From: Mayamaea pseudoterrestris
Taxonomy: Eukaryota > Bacillariophyta > Bacillariophyceae > Sellaphorales > Sellaphoraceae
NCBI GenBank assembly: GCA_027923505.1
Contig: BROI01000006.1
Location: 434,001 to 498,000, forward strand
DNA length: 64,000 nucleotides
Direction of reading: 5' to 3'
The notes below the pieces were generated by a model. That model worked only from the letters and a program-made list of their open reading frames with translations. It had not been told where the DNA came from and did no database searches. A program made the position numbers and the translations under genes. Below are positions 30,245-39,642 of this stretch, piece by piece. Position 1 is the stretch's first letter. Every line of letters starts with the position of its first letter.

Positions 30245-30470
30245 CGAATCGTACCGGTACTCTTATGTACCCTTCCATGTGTTAGTACCGTTCCGACATC
30301 AATGTGTCATTGGTGCGGCGCTCGTCCGTTCGTCTGCGGTCTGCGCCATGGCGCCATGGCGATCATCATCATCCACACCAATCTTCTTCAGCCTGGACGG
30401 ACCTATTGCAAGCCCTTCTATTACTACTAACGGTAACACGGTAGCTCATTTTCAAGCGCCTATCATAATC
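30128..30470. promoter_or_regulatory. Shared promoter region of cis-prenyltransferase and MVD genes
   Basis: The two isoprenoid genes are head to head here and their open frames even overlap (30114-30244), so their promoters must be very close or overlapping. Exact limits depend on which start codons are used. Confidence 0.5.
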
Positions 30471-31826
30471 ATGACGCCGTCTCCATCACCATCACCACAA
30501 CCAATCATTCACATGACGACGGTTTCCGCTCCCACCAACATTGCCTGCATCAAGTACTGGGGCAAGCACAACGTGAAACTCAACACGCCGCTCAACGACA
30601 GCGTTTCAATCACGCTGCACCAGGACGATTTGAAGGCAATAACAACCGTGGCGGCGTCGAAGTCATTCACTCGTCACTGTTTGTGGTTGAATGGCGTGGA
30701 GGTGGATGTTTCAAATCGCGTGACGGCGTGCATCAACGGCGTTCAGCAACTAGCTTGCGACGGTGCCAAGGGTTACACCAAGGATGAATGGAAAAACATG
30801 CACTTTCACGTGAGCAGCTACAACACCTTTCCAACGGCGGCTGGACTGGCGAGCAGTGCGGCCGGATATGCGGCGTTGGTGTATGGATTGGCGCAACTCA
30901 TGGAGGCGTCCGAGCAGTTTCCCAATCAGCTATCGTGCATTGCGCGGCAGGGATCGGGCAGCGCCTGCCGCAGCATGTATGGGGGATTCGTGGCCTGGCG
31001 CAAGGGAGAGAGTGGAGATTGTGATGACGATGGTGAAACTGCGAACGATGCTAATGTTATGAATACTAAGTTACACAACTCCAGCAAGGCGGAGCAAATT
31101 TGCGACGAGTCTCACTGGCCCGAGATGCGCGCCATTCTCTTGGTTGTATCCGATGTCAAAAAGACCACGAGCAGCACGTCCGGCATGAACACGAGCGTCG
31201 CAACGTCCGAGCTGCTGCTGCATCGCGCGCAAGAAATCGTGCCGCGGCGCATGACGGAAATCATTCAAGCGTGGCGTTCCAAGGATTTTAGCACCTTTGC
31301 CACGTTGACCATGAAGGACTCGAACCAGTTTCACGCCGTGTGCCTCGACACCTTTCCGCCCATTTGCTACATGAACGATACGTCCAGAAACATAATCACG
31401 ATTGCCACGGCCTACAATGACTACTACCAAAGCGCTGCTGCAACTGACAACAATACGAGTGGTTTGCGCGTCGCCTACACGTTTGACGCTGGACCAAACG
31501 CCGTCTTGTACTGTCTCGAGCAGCACGTTGATAAAATACAGGCACTCATGAAGCATTACTTTTGCGCGAAAAATGGCGAGGGTGAGAATGCGGAAGCAGC
31601 AGCAAGTAGTCCACCACTCTCGTCTGCCTTGCTGCAAGCTTGCGACGTTGCCTTGTACGGCAATGAAGTGCCGCATGGTGTCGCCGCCAACCTTGGCGCG
31701 GTGCAACGTATGTACTTGACGCGCGTTGGACCCGGCCCTCGCGTCGTGCACGACGTTTGCAACCTGGATCCAGTGACGGGTTTGAACGTTTACCAACCAA
31801 CAAAAGATGAAGATGTTGCGTCGTAG
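30471..31826 (+). CDS. MVD: Diphosphomevalonate decarboxylase
   Basis: GHMP-fold enzyme that converts mevalonate diphosphate to isopentenyl diphosphate, CO2 and phosphate using ATP. It is 451 aa from ATG 30471; an in-frame ATG at 30348 would add 41 residues, possibly a targeting extension. Family blocks are APTNIACIKYWGK, NDSVSITLHQDDL, the glycine/serine-rich ATP loop PTAAGLASSAAGYAAL, GSGSACRSMYGGFVAW, VSDVKKTTSSTSGM, MKDSNQFHAVCLDTFPPI and the closing TFDAGPNAVL. All line up with eukaryotic MVD. An acidic insert (GDCDDDGETANDANV) sits in the middle. It shares its upstream region with the cis-prenyltransferase gene, which uses its product IPP. Its presence shows a mevalonate pathway in this organism. 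Confidence 0.93.
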   Translation: MTPSPSPSPQPIIHMTTVSAPTNIACIKYWGKHNVKLNTPLNDSVSITLHQDDLKAITTVAASKSFTRHCLWLNGVEVDVSNRVTACINGVQQLACDGAKGYTKDEWKNMHFHVSSYNTFPTAAGLASSAAGYAALVYGLAQLMEASEQFPNQLSCIARQGSGSACRSMYGGFVAWRKGESGDCDDDGETANDANVMNTKLHNSSKAEQICDESHWPEMRAILLVVSDVKKTTSSTSGMNTSVATSELLLHRAQEIVPRRMTEIIQAWRSKDFSTFATLTMKDSNQFHAVCLDTFPPICYMNDTSRNIITIATAYNDYYQSAAATDNNTSGLRVAYTFDAGPNAVLYCLEQHVDKIQALMKHYFCAKNGEGENAEAAASSPPLSSALLQACDVALYGNEVPHGVAANLGAVQRMYLTRVGPGPRVVHDVCNLDPVTGLNVYQPTKDEDVAS

Positions 31827-32404
31827 TAATAGGCGCGTGGAGCAGGCGCTACCGTTTTTTGATGAGTATAGTCTTTGGCAGAGGCTCTCAGGTGCGGGGT
31901 TTCGTCAGCAGATGCGCAGAAGCGTAATTCTCTGGTGAACTAATAATGGATTGCCTGACTACTACCGTAGCAGTAGCGGCTCAACTTGAGATCACTAACG
32001 AGTTAATGCTACTAGCAAAGTAGAGTAACAATAGATGCAAGACCTCACATGATTTGCCGCAGAAAATTGTCGAGGGCAGTGCTAATAAAAACATATGCCT
32101 TGTTGTATTCATTCTGAACATGACTATCGGGCAATTGATGGAAAGAGCAACTCCGCCTAGGGCATATGTATCCAATCGTTGGGGCATAAGACGGAACGAA
32201 CTCCACCCAAGAACGACTCCTTCCGCGAAGCCCCGCGCGTGGCGCAAGACGTGCATGTCACACTCTACTACTTCATCTCCTTCCTTCCTTCATCAATGTA
32301 TTACTATCCTATATGCTACTACTGCGACATAGCGTAGTCTTCTTGACTAAAGCTTCAGTTAACAATTGACGGCGAGAAACGTGGTGCTTCAGTAGCTATC
32401 AAAA
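31827..32404. other. Intergenic region
   Basis: 578 nt between two plus-strand genes. Short frames on both strands show no protein-like features. It should hold the MVD 3' UTR and the promoter of the next gene. Confidence 0.35.
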
Positions 32405-34903
32405 ATGGAGCAGCAGCAGCATCACCAGCAGCGAGTCCCAACGTCGCCCTTGCATCGGTCGCTCCTTGATGTCGTAGACGACGACGAGCAAGAAAGTAAC
32501 GAGGAGGACCATCAAGTAAGCGAGCGAGTACAGCAAATTGGCATGGCAGGGGAGCATGGCGTCGCAACTGACGATGACGAACACTGCGACGACGACGACG
32601 ACGACGACGACGACTCATCTTCCTGCTGCGACAATCAACACCAACACGACGCAGCACCAAGCGCCTACAGTGAGCACGACGCCACGCGAGCGCTCGCCGC
32701 GTCCGTCATGCGCCAAGTGTCGGCCGTGGAGGCAAGCAAGTCGCGCGTCCATAAAGCGAAACTCTCACTGGCGCGAGGACAGCAGCAAGCACGTCATGAA
32801 AAGGCGAGTCATGCGGACGCGGCGTCAAACACTAAAGCGACGATTCAACAATCAGCAGTGCTACCAGTGGATCAGGAGTCGCCGCTGCTTGTGCTGCACG
32901 AAACATTGGCGGATGACCTTTCCTCCAGTGACGATGACGACGGCGCATCGAATCAGGTAACAAGTCTAAAGGAGCAAGTGAAGCTACTGCGCCAAACCTT
33001 GCACTCGGTGCACGAATCGCTCATTGACGTGGAGGAGAATGCAGCGCTCAAGCATGCCAAGCTGGAGCTGCAATTGGAGTACAGTAAAAAGGCGCTGGCC
33101 GACAGCAAGGCGTATAACGCTCACTTGATGAGACGCAACCAAAGCTTGCAAAGCTTCTTGTTGAACAATAATGCGGCTGTCAACGATCAAGTTAGTGTTG
33201 CGGCAGCAAATGTGGAAACTGGAGCTAGCCAGCAGCAGGAAGACAATTCTAATCTCAGCGACACGACTCTCAACAGCAACTTGTCGTCGCCAAGCATTAA
33301 CAGTAGTCATAGCAGCAGTCACGTCCATAATATCACCAACCAATCAACCACCATGTCTCGTCAGGAGCGTTTATTGAAACGCGAAATGCATACGGAGCGA
33401 CACTTGATGACGTTGCTGCAGGAGCGCAAGCAATTGTCGGACGCCAACTTTGAGCTGCAAAAGCGCGTCTTGTATTGGCAGCACTTGACCAAGCAGTGCG
33501 ACGGTTGTCGGGAACGCATGGCGCGATGGAAGGAACGACGCGTGCAAGAGAAACTGCAGCAGCAAGAGAGCGAGACTGGATTGGTCACGTCTGCGTCGAT
33601 GGATTTGGAACAAGTTAACGAGGAACTGACTGAAGTGAATGGTGATGAAGAGGATGATGTCAAGCCTATACTCAACGTTAGTCCTATCACTCCTCCAACG
33701 ACCAATAAGACTGTCAAGCCTGGAATGCTAAGGACGAGTGTGCAGCCTGCATCCACTGGCGCAGAAGCAGCAGTGAGGAAACCATTGATGCTTTCATCGC
33801 CTCCGCCATTCTCAAAAACAAAACCGGCGTTAAGAAACAGCCCAAGCCATACCTTGGCAACAATGTCAAATGCTAAAGAGAGCCTGGAAGCCACCGGGGC
33901 TCTAGCACCGCCTCGTCTCGCCGCAGCGTCACCGCCATCTCTCAATAACAAACGTACTTCTGCATCTCCTCCACGGCCGCAGCCTCGGACATTAACGCCG
34001 CCCGATAAGCCGCTTCGTGGTATTTTGAAGACAAACAGCAGCAACAGTGGAGCGACGGGCGACTCAAAGAGTCAATTGAGCTTGATGCGCAATCAGAACA
34101 GTATCTACATTACTGATCTGCAGAACAGCACTCGAAACGTGTTAAATACCAGCAGCAGCAACAGCAGTCACATTGCGCCTGCTCCTGCAGCCGTCCTTTC
34201 TAGCACGAGCTCCATGTTTTCCAACTCGGACGAGTCGCTTTCCGCGTCGCGGCTGGATGTTTCGTCCGTGCCACAACCGCAGCAGCATTTAAAAGTATTG
34301 GAGCTTGGTACACTGGCGGAACTTTCTTCAGCCAGGAGTCAGTTGCGACAAGACAACGGCGAAATGTCCTCGGCTTTTCACGAAAGCCAGAAGACACTAG
34401 ATTCAACGTTACCGTCGGATGGAAGTTTGGTCTCGCTGCAAGATAGTTCTCGATTGGTGCTGCTGGATTCAAGCAAATTGACGGCCAGCATGACGACGAC
34501 AAATACCAACAGCAATAGCAGTGGACAGCTTCCTTTTGAAAACTATGCAAGCAGCCAGGGGGGTGGCAGTGCAATGCACACCCATCTGCCAGCATTATCG
34601 GTCAGCAGTGCCAGTGAAAGTGCTAGTCAGTTATCACGAGTGAGCACCACTTTACGACCTGGAGAATGCCATAGCAAGCCCGCAATGTTTGAAGCGCCAG
34701 CAACTCCTGTACCAAAGCGACCTCTAAAGACTTCGTTAAAGCACAGACTCAGCTGGCCGAAAAAGCTATTGCATCGATCAAATTCTGCCGATAGTGGTAA
34801 CGGTAAAGATAGGAGCGAGAACAGTAATGAGACGGCCACATATCGAAGCACCGCGATGGCGACGCTACGAGACAGAGATCAGGGAAAGTTTGGGCATTCC
34901 TGA
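32405..34903 (+). CDS. Low-complexity protein with central coiled coil
   Basis: Single-exon 832-aa hypothetical protein. It starts with a Gln/His and acidic region including nine Asp from a GAC run (32588-32614). Two helical stretches likely form coiled coils: about 180-250 (LKEQVKLLRQTLHSVHESLI, ALKHAKLELQLEYSKKALAD) and about 315-400 (RLLKREMHTERHLMTLLQER, ERMARWKERRVQEKLQQQE). The rest is Ser/Thr/Pro-rich and disordered, with KPLRGILKTN at about residue 536 and a basic C-terminus (KTSLKHRLSWPKKLLHRS). GILK fits the SILK-type docking consensus for protein phosphatase 1, but a tetrapeptide match is weak. No named family recognised. Confidence 0.7.
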   Translation: MEQQQHHQQRVPTSPLHRSLLDVVDDDEQESNEEDHQVSERVQQIGMAGEHGVATDDDEHCDDDDDDDDDSSSCCDNQHQHDAAPSAYSEHDATRALAASVMRQVSAVEASKSRVHKAKLSLARGQQQARHEKASHADAASNTKATIQQSAVLPVDQESPLLVLHETLADDLSSSDDDDGASNQVTSLKEQVKLLRQTLHSVHESLIDVEENAALKHAKLELQLEYSKKALADSKAYNAHLMRRNQSLQSFLLNNNAAVNDQVSVAAANVETGASQQQEDNSNLSDTTLNSNLSSPSINSSHSSSHVHNITNQSTTMSRQERLLKREMHTERHLMTLLQERKQLSDANFELQKRVLYWQHLTKQCDGCRERMARWKERRVQEKLQQQESETGLVTSASMDLEQVNEELTEVNGDEEDDVKPILNVSPITPPTTNKTVKPGMLRTSVQPASTGAEAAVRKPLMLSSPPPFSKTKPALRNSPSHTLATMSNAKESLEATGALAPPRLAAASPPSLNNKRTSASPPRPQPRTLTPPDKPLRGILKTNSSNSGATGDSKSQLSLMRNQNSIYITDLQNSTRNVLNTSSSNSSHIAPAPAAVLSSTSSMFSNSDESLSASRLDVSSVPQPQQHLKVLELGTLAELSSARSQLRQDNGEMSSAFHESQKTLDSTLPSDGSLVSLQDSSRLVLLDSSKLTASMTTTNTNSNSSGQLPFENYASSQGGGSAMHTHLPALSVSSASESASQLSRVSTTLRPGECHSKPAMFEAPATPVPKRPLKTSLKHRLSWPKKLLHRSNSADSGNGKDRSENSNETATYRSTAMATLRDRDQGKFGHS

Positions 34904-35040
34904 ATGTCAATGTCTTTGTTGGAGACGAGTGATGATGACTGTTGCATAACTATGAGCATTCAAAGTACCGTTCCTTCATATGTGCCTACGTAAATGTAGT
35001 AAAAAATGTATCTGTTTAAAACGACATGTAACAACTATCT

Positions 35041-38000
35041 TTAGCTTGCACTGGCGTGCACATTTGGATGTCGTTCCTGCAAACTCGATCTCCGGCGAAT
35101 GCCCTGCGCCTTGCGATCCTTCTCATGAGCAGCAGCTGCTAGAACTCTCCATTTACAAGCTTGCATGGGTGTACGTTGCATTGGCGATAGTCCAAGAGAT
35201 CCGTGCGCCAAACGATGTTGTTTCTGTTCGGTGGGCCGTACAGGAGCATCATCACGGAACGCAAGACCTTGCTTGGTCGCTTCGGAATCATTCGTCGGAA
35301 GTGAAATTTCGCCGCTTGACGCAAACGACAGTCGTTTTCGAGACATGATGCTGGCAATGCTCTCAGTGGCTCGGCTACTTGCGGTCGACGCTGATGAACC
35401 AACTGAGTGCTTGCAATTATTGACTCGGCGAGTCAATTGTGACGCAAAACTGTTCAATAAGGCACCCGAAGCAGCATAAGTGTGGCTCTCATTCCGTACA
35501 GTTGAGACAGTGGAAGCACCAGTTGTGTGTTCATTGTTTAATAGCTCAGCAAAAGCGTCTTCATCATCGTCATTTTCCTCCTGATTTTCGTGGCTCGAAA
35601 CACTCGCACGGTAAAAATTCGACCCAGCCGCAATGTCAAAGCCAGTCGACGCCGCATTGCTGTCTGAGTCTTCGTCAAACGTTTTTGAGAGTGTGATGCA
35701 TGCAAAGGGGTCAGCACTACCTTCACTGCCGCTTGGAGAGCACTTATCAGTGTAAACGCCGGCGACATTCTGGTTGCGCTGCTCGTTGACGACAGTGGCC
35801 GCAACCGTGCTTTCTTCAGTCGAAACGTTACTGCCGGTAGGCGAGTCGACAACTTTGCCGTTGATCAACATTGGGGAGTTGTGAAAAGTCTGGTTGGGCG
35901 GCGACGGAGTTGATTCGTCGCGACTTAATTGCGCTCCTGTCAAAAATAGTTGCGTTGCGCTAAGCTGCCGAATCTTAGATGAAACGTCAAGTTGGCTGCT
36001 CGGTGGTGTAGGTGTCTGGTTTCGAGAGCGCGCTTGTTCCACCATCAAAGCAGCAACTCTGGCGCTTACAAGTCCTCCAACAATGACTTGTTTTGTCGGG
36101 CTCTGTCGCTTTACAGGAGAAGGTTTTCGCGTTGCGGCGGCAACCGAAAACTTGGAACGCGCTTCCTTGAATCGCAGCATTGGCGAACTTGTTACATGGC
36201 CAGTGGATACCCCCTTTCGCATAGGCGTGACACCAACGCCGAGATCTTTGCCGTCGGAAGTTTGGTATGACCAGCGCATTGCAGGCTGAACCATGACTCT
36301 CGCATCCTCATCATCTCTGCTATCAAACTTTTCATAGGATGATTCCGAGCGTTCCTCGGCGTCCAACGCTTTATCAGCCTGATCAATGGATGTTTCTTCT
36401 GGAATAGCATCAATTTCTGGAGGGTCAGAGACTCGAACATGCATAAAGTCGCCGTGATCAGTCAGATCTGAAACTCGACTTTCGATTCCTGGATGAACCG
36501 CAATGGAATGAATATCAACCGCTGATGCTGCGCGGAAAGGAGACTTCATTCCAATGACTTCCGAAAAACGGACCCGGCGATCAGTCGACTCGCGAGTCGT
36601 TTCACTACTCTTTGATGTCCTGTTTGATGGGATAGTGTATGCATGATTGTCGAGCGAGCCAGATCCCGGAAGGCGCTTGAGTGAAGCAATTGTGGATATG
36701 TTAAAGTCATTTGAGCTGCGCGGAGCTGGAGTCTTTGCAGCGTTTTCAGCATCCGAAAAAAGAAAGGAAGCATTAGATGTTGCTTGATGCGACACAACAG
36801 GTGGAGGAGAGTGACTGTTGGTTGTTTGCTGAGTATCAAGGCTGCAAAGAGACATGACAGGACTTGCAACGACGAGAGCTGTCACAGCATGTTCCTTTTT
36901 ATTGCTCTGGTACGCCGAGCTGATACGACTGGCCTTCGGTGGTAGCATGGAGCGAACGTCTGATTCCGAAAGCATGGTTTCTTGTTCAATCGTCGTTGAT
37001 CGCATCTTATCAAGGGATGCTCTGACGCTAACACCATTGGCTGATTCGGCAGCGCAGATAGCATACGTTTGCTGTAACATGAACGCAGTCGTAAGGCCGG
37101 AACCGGTAGTTGGACCAATTGTTTTGGGCGCCGCATCAATGATTGGATCGCAAGGAATTGCCAATTGTTGTTCGCTGTCTGATAATTCCGACGAGCGACA
37201 GCCAGCTGTATTCGCAGGCGGTTGCACAGTTTTTGCAGTAAATGATGAGACTGATTTGCGATTCTGAACAACAAGACGCCGAGACTTGGATGCACCAGGA
37301 ACTGGCTTGCTGCTTGGGATCGGTTCTGACTTTCGCGAAACACGGTTGGTAAAGGTCATGGAAATGCGCTTGTTACGCTGCAGGCGAGGAAGAGCAGATT
37401 GAATGGAAAAACGCATTTTGGACTTGGATGAGCCATTATTGTCTTGCCAGCCGGCCAGCTTGAGAAGAGCAGGAAGCTTGTCTACTTTTTTCTTCTCTTT
37501 CTTTGGCTTAGTCTCTTCCTTGAACAATGAAGCAGTCACTGCGGATGGCTTCCATCCTGCCAATAGTAGTAATGCAGGAATTTCTTGCTTTGTGGTACGT
37601 TGTGCATTGGAAGGGTTGCTGGGAGGCACTGATGACGATCGTCGGTTGTTAGCGCGCGGCCGATTTTGAGTCATAGTTCCTTGGCTGGTTCTTTTGCTGG
37701 ACGTCATTGGTAAAGAGTTGGATCGGACAAGCTTTCGTTCAAACAGTTCGCGCTTTTCTTGTACGCGCGAAACGTGCTCCAAGTTTGAAAAATCTTTTGC
37801 TCGGTGGATCATCTTTCCTTGAGGATTGCTGATGCGATCAAGATCTTGCTGATACCGATTCTGAATCTCTTGTACTCTTCCACGGCGCGAGTTGCGGGAT
37901 GCGTCCGAGTCGATTGTTTGACGCTTGGCAATCTGTTGATCAATCTGTTGTTGAACATTTGATTCGATGGACAAGCGAAATTCGTCGGCAGCTGATAATC

Positions 38001-39171
38001 GGCGTGTCTCCAAAGGTTCCAATGCGTTTTCAGTAACTGCAGCAGCATCATCAGTCACAGTAGCCGGCTTGACAAACGTTTCCGAGTCCTGAGACACTCG
38101 GCCGCGTTGGTCTGCAGTCGTTGTAGTGGTTTCATCGGTTGCCGCGGATTCGAGCGATTGCTTCTTTCGTGCGGCTTGTCGCAGTCGTTTCGCTTCCAAC
38201 CAGGCATTCTTGTTCATCTTGTGTATGTCAAGGACATGAGCTAGCCACTTATCGTGGCGTTTCTTCATGTCAAGCAATTCATGTATATTGTAATTTCCAA
38301 TATTGCTGTCGTCAAAAAGCTGCGCCACTGGCGACGGAGGTGCATAGGAGTATTCGCGAATCAACGTATGCTGCTGCTGCGGACTATCCTGCGCCGAACC
38401 ATTCACCTGATTGCTGCTTGAAAGACTTTTAAAGTAGTTGTCTTCGGAATGCAGGTAGGGATTGTCAATTGTCATGACGTGACATGCAAGTGTCGGATCA
38501 AATTGCACAATATTTGCGTAATGATGTTCTTCGTCTTCTTGCGTATCGTCCGTCTCTTTGGTTGTACTGCTTCGGCGAGCGCGAGGCTGTCGGATCTCCG
38601 ACAATGGTTCCATGGGCTGCATGACATCAATGGAAGGCGGAATCGAGTCAAGCTTTTCGTGCGTGCGCTGCTTGGTGACCTGCAAACAGCCTTGAAGGAC
38701 TTGCTTTGCTCGGGTCAGGGACAGCGTCTTTTGGTTGCGTGAAGCATCATGATTTCCATGTGCATTTTCATCTTCTTCTCGAATTGTTGCAGGATTCAAA
38801 AGATGCTGCTTGCTCGCTGCGGTTGATGCAAAGTAGAATCGATCCGGCGGAGGCAACGATGTGCGCTGATTCGTCACCAGTCGCCCCGTTCCGTTTCGCG
38901 TCGCCATGACCTTGCTGGTCCGACGACGCTCTCGAACTGGCGTCTGCTGCGCCCGCTTGTTCCCATGGTTAGCCTTTCTGAGACGATCGAGGTTTGAGGG
39001 GTTGCTGAGATCGGAAGCTGGAGAAATGATTTCAAATCGCTCATGATTCTTCCAAAGCGGAGGTGCAGGCGGTGGAGGAGACAAATTCTTGGCGTGACGA
39101 TCACGATGATTAGGTCGTCGAGTAGACGACGCCACCATGATTGGTTGGCTCTTGCTCGCAGCGTTCCCCAT
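35041..39171 (-). CDS. Giant disordered protein with N-myristoylation signal and RVxF motif
   Basis: The open frame runs to 39261, but the ATG at 39171 starts MGNAASKSQ, a textbook N-myristoylation signal (Gly2, Ser6), so the start is placed there; the product is 1,376 aa. The protein is mostly disordered and rich in Ser, Arg, Thr and Ala. Two similar short helices recur: PALLLLAGWKPSA and PALLKLAGWQDN. RRVRFSEV near residue 866 (36565-36576) matches the RVxF docking motif of protein phosphatase 1. A final helix (PMQACKWRVLAAAAHEKDRK) ends the protein. Lipid anchoring suggests a peripheral membrane scaffold. No enzyme domain is visible and I do not recognise the family. Its stop lies 137 nt from that of the convergent gene. 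Confidence 0.72.
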   Translation of the reverse strand: MGNAASKSQPIMVASSTRRPNHRDRHAKNLSPPPPAPPLWKNHERFEIISPASDLSNPSNLDRLRKANHGNKRAQQTPVRERRRTSKVMATRNGTGRLVTNQRTSLPPPDRFYFASTAASKQHLLNPATIREEDENAHGNHDASRNQKTLSLTRAKQVLQGCLQVTKQRTHEKLDSIPPSIDVMQPMEPLSEIRQPRARRSSTTKETDDTQEDEEHHYANIVQFDPTLACHVMTIDNPYLHSEDNYFKSLSSSNQVNGSAQDSPQQQHTLIREYSYAPPSPVAQLFDDSNIGNYNIHELLDMKKRHDKWLAHVLDIHKMNKNAWLEAKRLRQAARKKQSLESAATDETTTTTADQRGRVSQDSETFVKPATVTDDAAAVTENALEPLETRRLSAADEFRLSIESNVQQQIDQQIAKRQTIDSDASRNSRRGRVQEIQNRYQQDLDRISNPQGKMIHRAKDFSNLEHVSRVQEKRELFERKLVRSNSLPMTSSKRTSQGTMTQNRPRANNRRSSSVPPSNPSNAQRTTKQEIPALLLLAGWKPSAVTASLFKEETKPKKEKKKVDKLPALLKLAGWQDNNGSSKSKMRFSIQSALPRLQRNKRISMTFTNRVSRKSEPIPSSKPVPGASKSRRLVVQNRKSVSSFTAKTVQPPANTAGCRSSELSDSEQQLAIPCDPIIDAAPKTIGPTTGSGLTTAFMLQQTYAICAAESANGVSVRASLDKMRSTTIEQETMLSESDVRSMLPPKASRISSAYQSNKKEHAVTALVVASPVMSLCSLDTQQTTNSHSPPPVVSHQATSNASFLFSDAENAAKTPAPRSSNDFNISTIASLKRLPGSGSLDNHAYTIPSNRTSKSSETTRESTDRRVRFSEVIGMKSPFRAASAVDIHSIAVHPGIESRVSDLTDHGDFMHVRVSDPPEIDAIPEETSIDQADKALDAEERSESSYEKFDSRDDEDARVMVQPAMRWSYQTSDGKDLGVGVTPMRKGVSTGHVTSSPMLRFKEARSKFSVAAATRKPSPVKRQSPTKQVIVGGLVSARVAALMVEQARSRNQTPTPPSSQLDVSSKIRQLSATQLFLTGAQLSRDESTPSPPNQTFHNSPMLINGKVVDSPTGSNVSTEESTVAATVVNEQRNQNVAGVYTDKCSPSGSEGSADPFACITLSKTFDEDSDSNAASTGFDIAAGSNFYRASVSSHENQEENDDDEDAFAELLNNEHTTGASTVSTVRNESHTYAASGALLNSFASQLTRRVNNCKHSVGSSASTASSRATESIASIMSRKRLSFASSGEISLPTNDSEATKQGLAFRDDAPVRPTEQKQHRLAHGSLGLSPMQRTPMQACKWRVLAAAAHEKDRKAQGIRRRSSLQERHPNVHASAS

Positions 39172-39642
39172 GGTAGATGGAAATGCTTTTGGGAGAAAGC
39201 AATGCAGTGCGATGCGATTTGCAATCGGCAGCAACGGCCGGACGTAAAGGTATCTAAACACGTTTCTGATTTAGACACACGACATTTTTCATCTCAAACA
39301 AGGTTTTCATTACCGCTGCGTCATGAATTGGAAAATGACCCTCAACAATGACCAGGCACCTTACTCTGGTCCAGATAGTACTCATGTGACCACTCGAGCC
39401 ATCGTGCTTTCGATGACGACCCACCATGGAAGCAGCCAGGCGCCCTCACTTTCCATCCGCACCTCCTTGATTGCTTCAATTGGAACCTGAAGATCGTTGG
39501 TCACTAAGAAGGAGCGTCTCTTGCAATCTCCAGAGTGCGCTACGAGCTTTAGTTTTTTTATACCAAACACGTTAGACTTTCGTTCGACCACACTACAACA
39601 TCGCTTCTGTGAAAAATTAGCAGCTACGAAAGACCCGACAAC
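39172..39642. promoter_or_regulatory. Divergent promoter region
   Basis: 471 nt between two head-to-head genes. Open frames inside (for example 39382-39705 on the minus strand, which also runs into the next gene) lack protein-like features. Confidence 0.35.

Noticed and set aside
33361-34044. 227-codon minus-strand frame
   Set aside because: Antisense to the 832-aa low-complexity protein.
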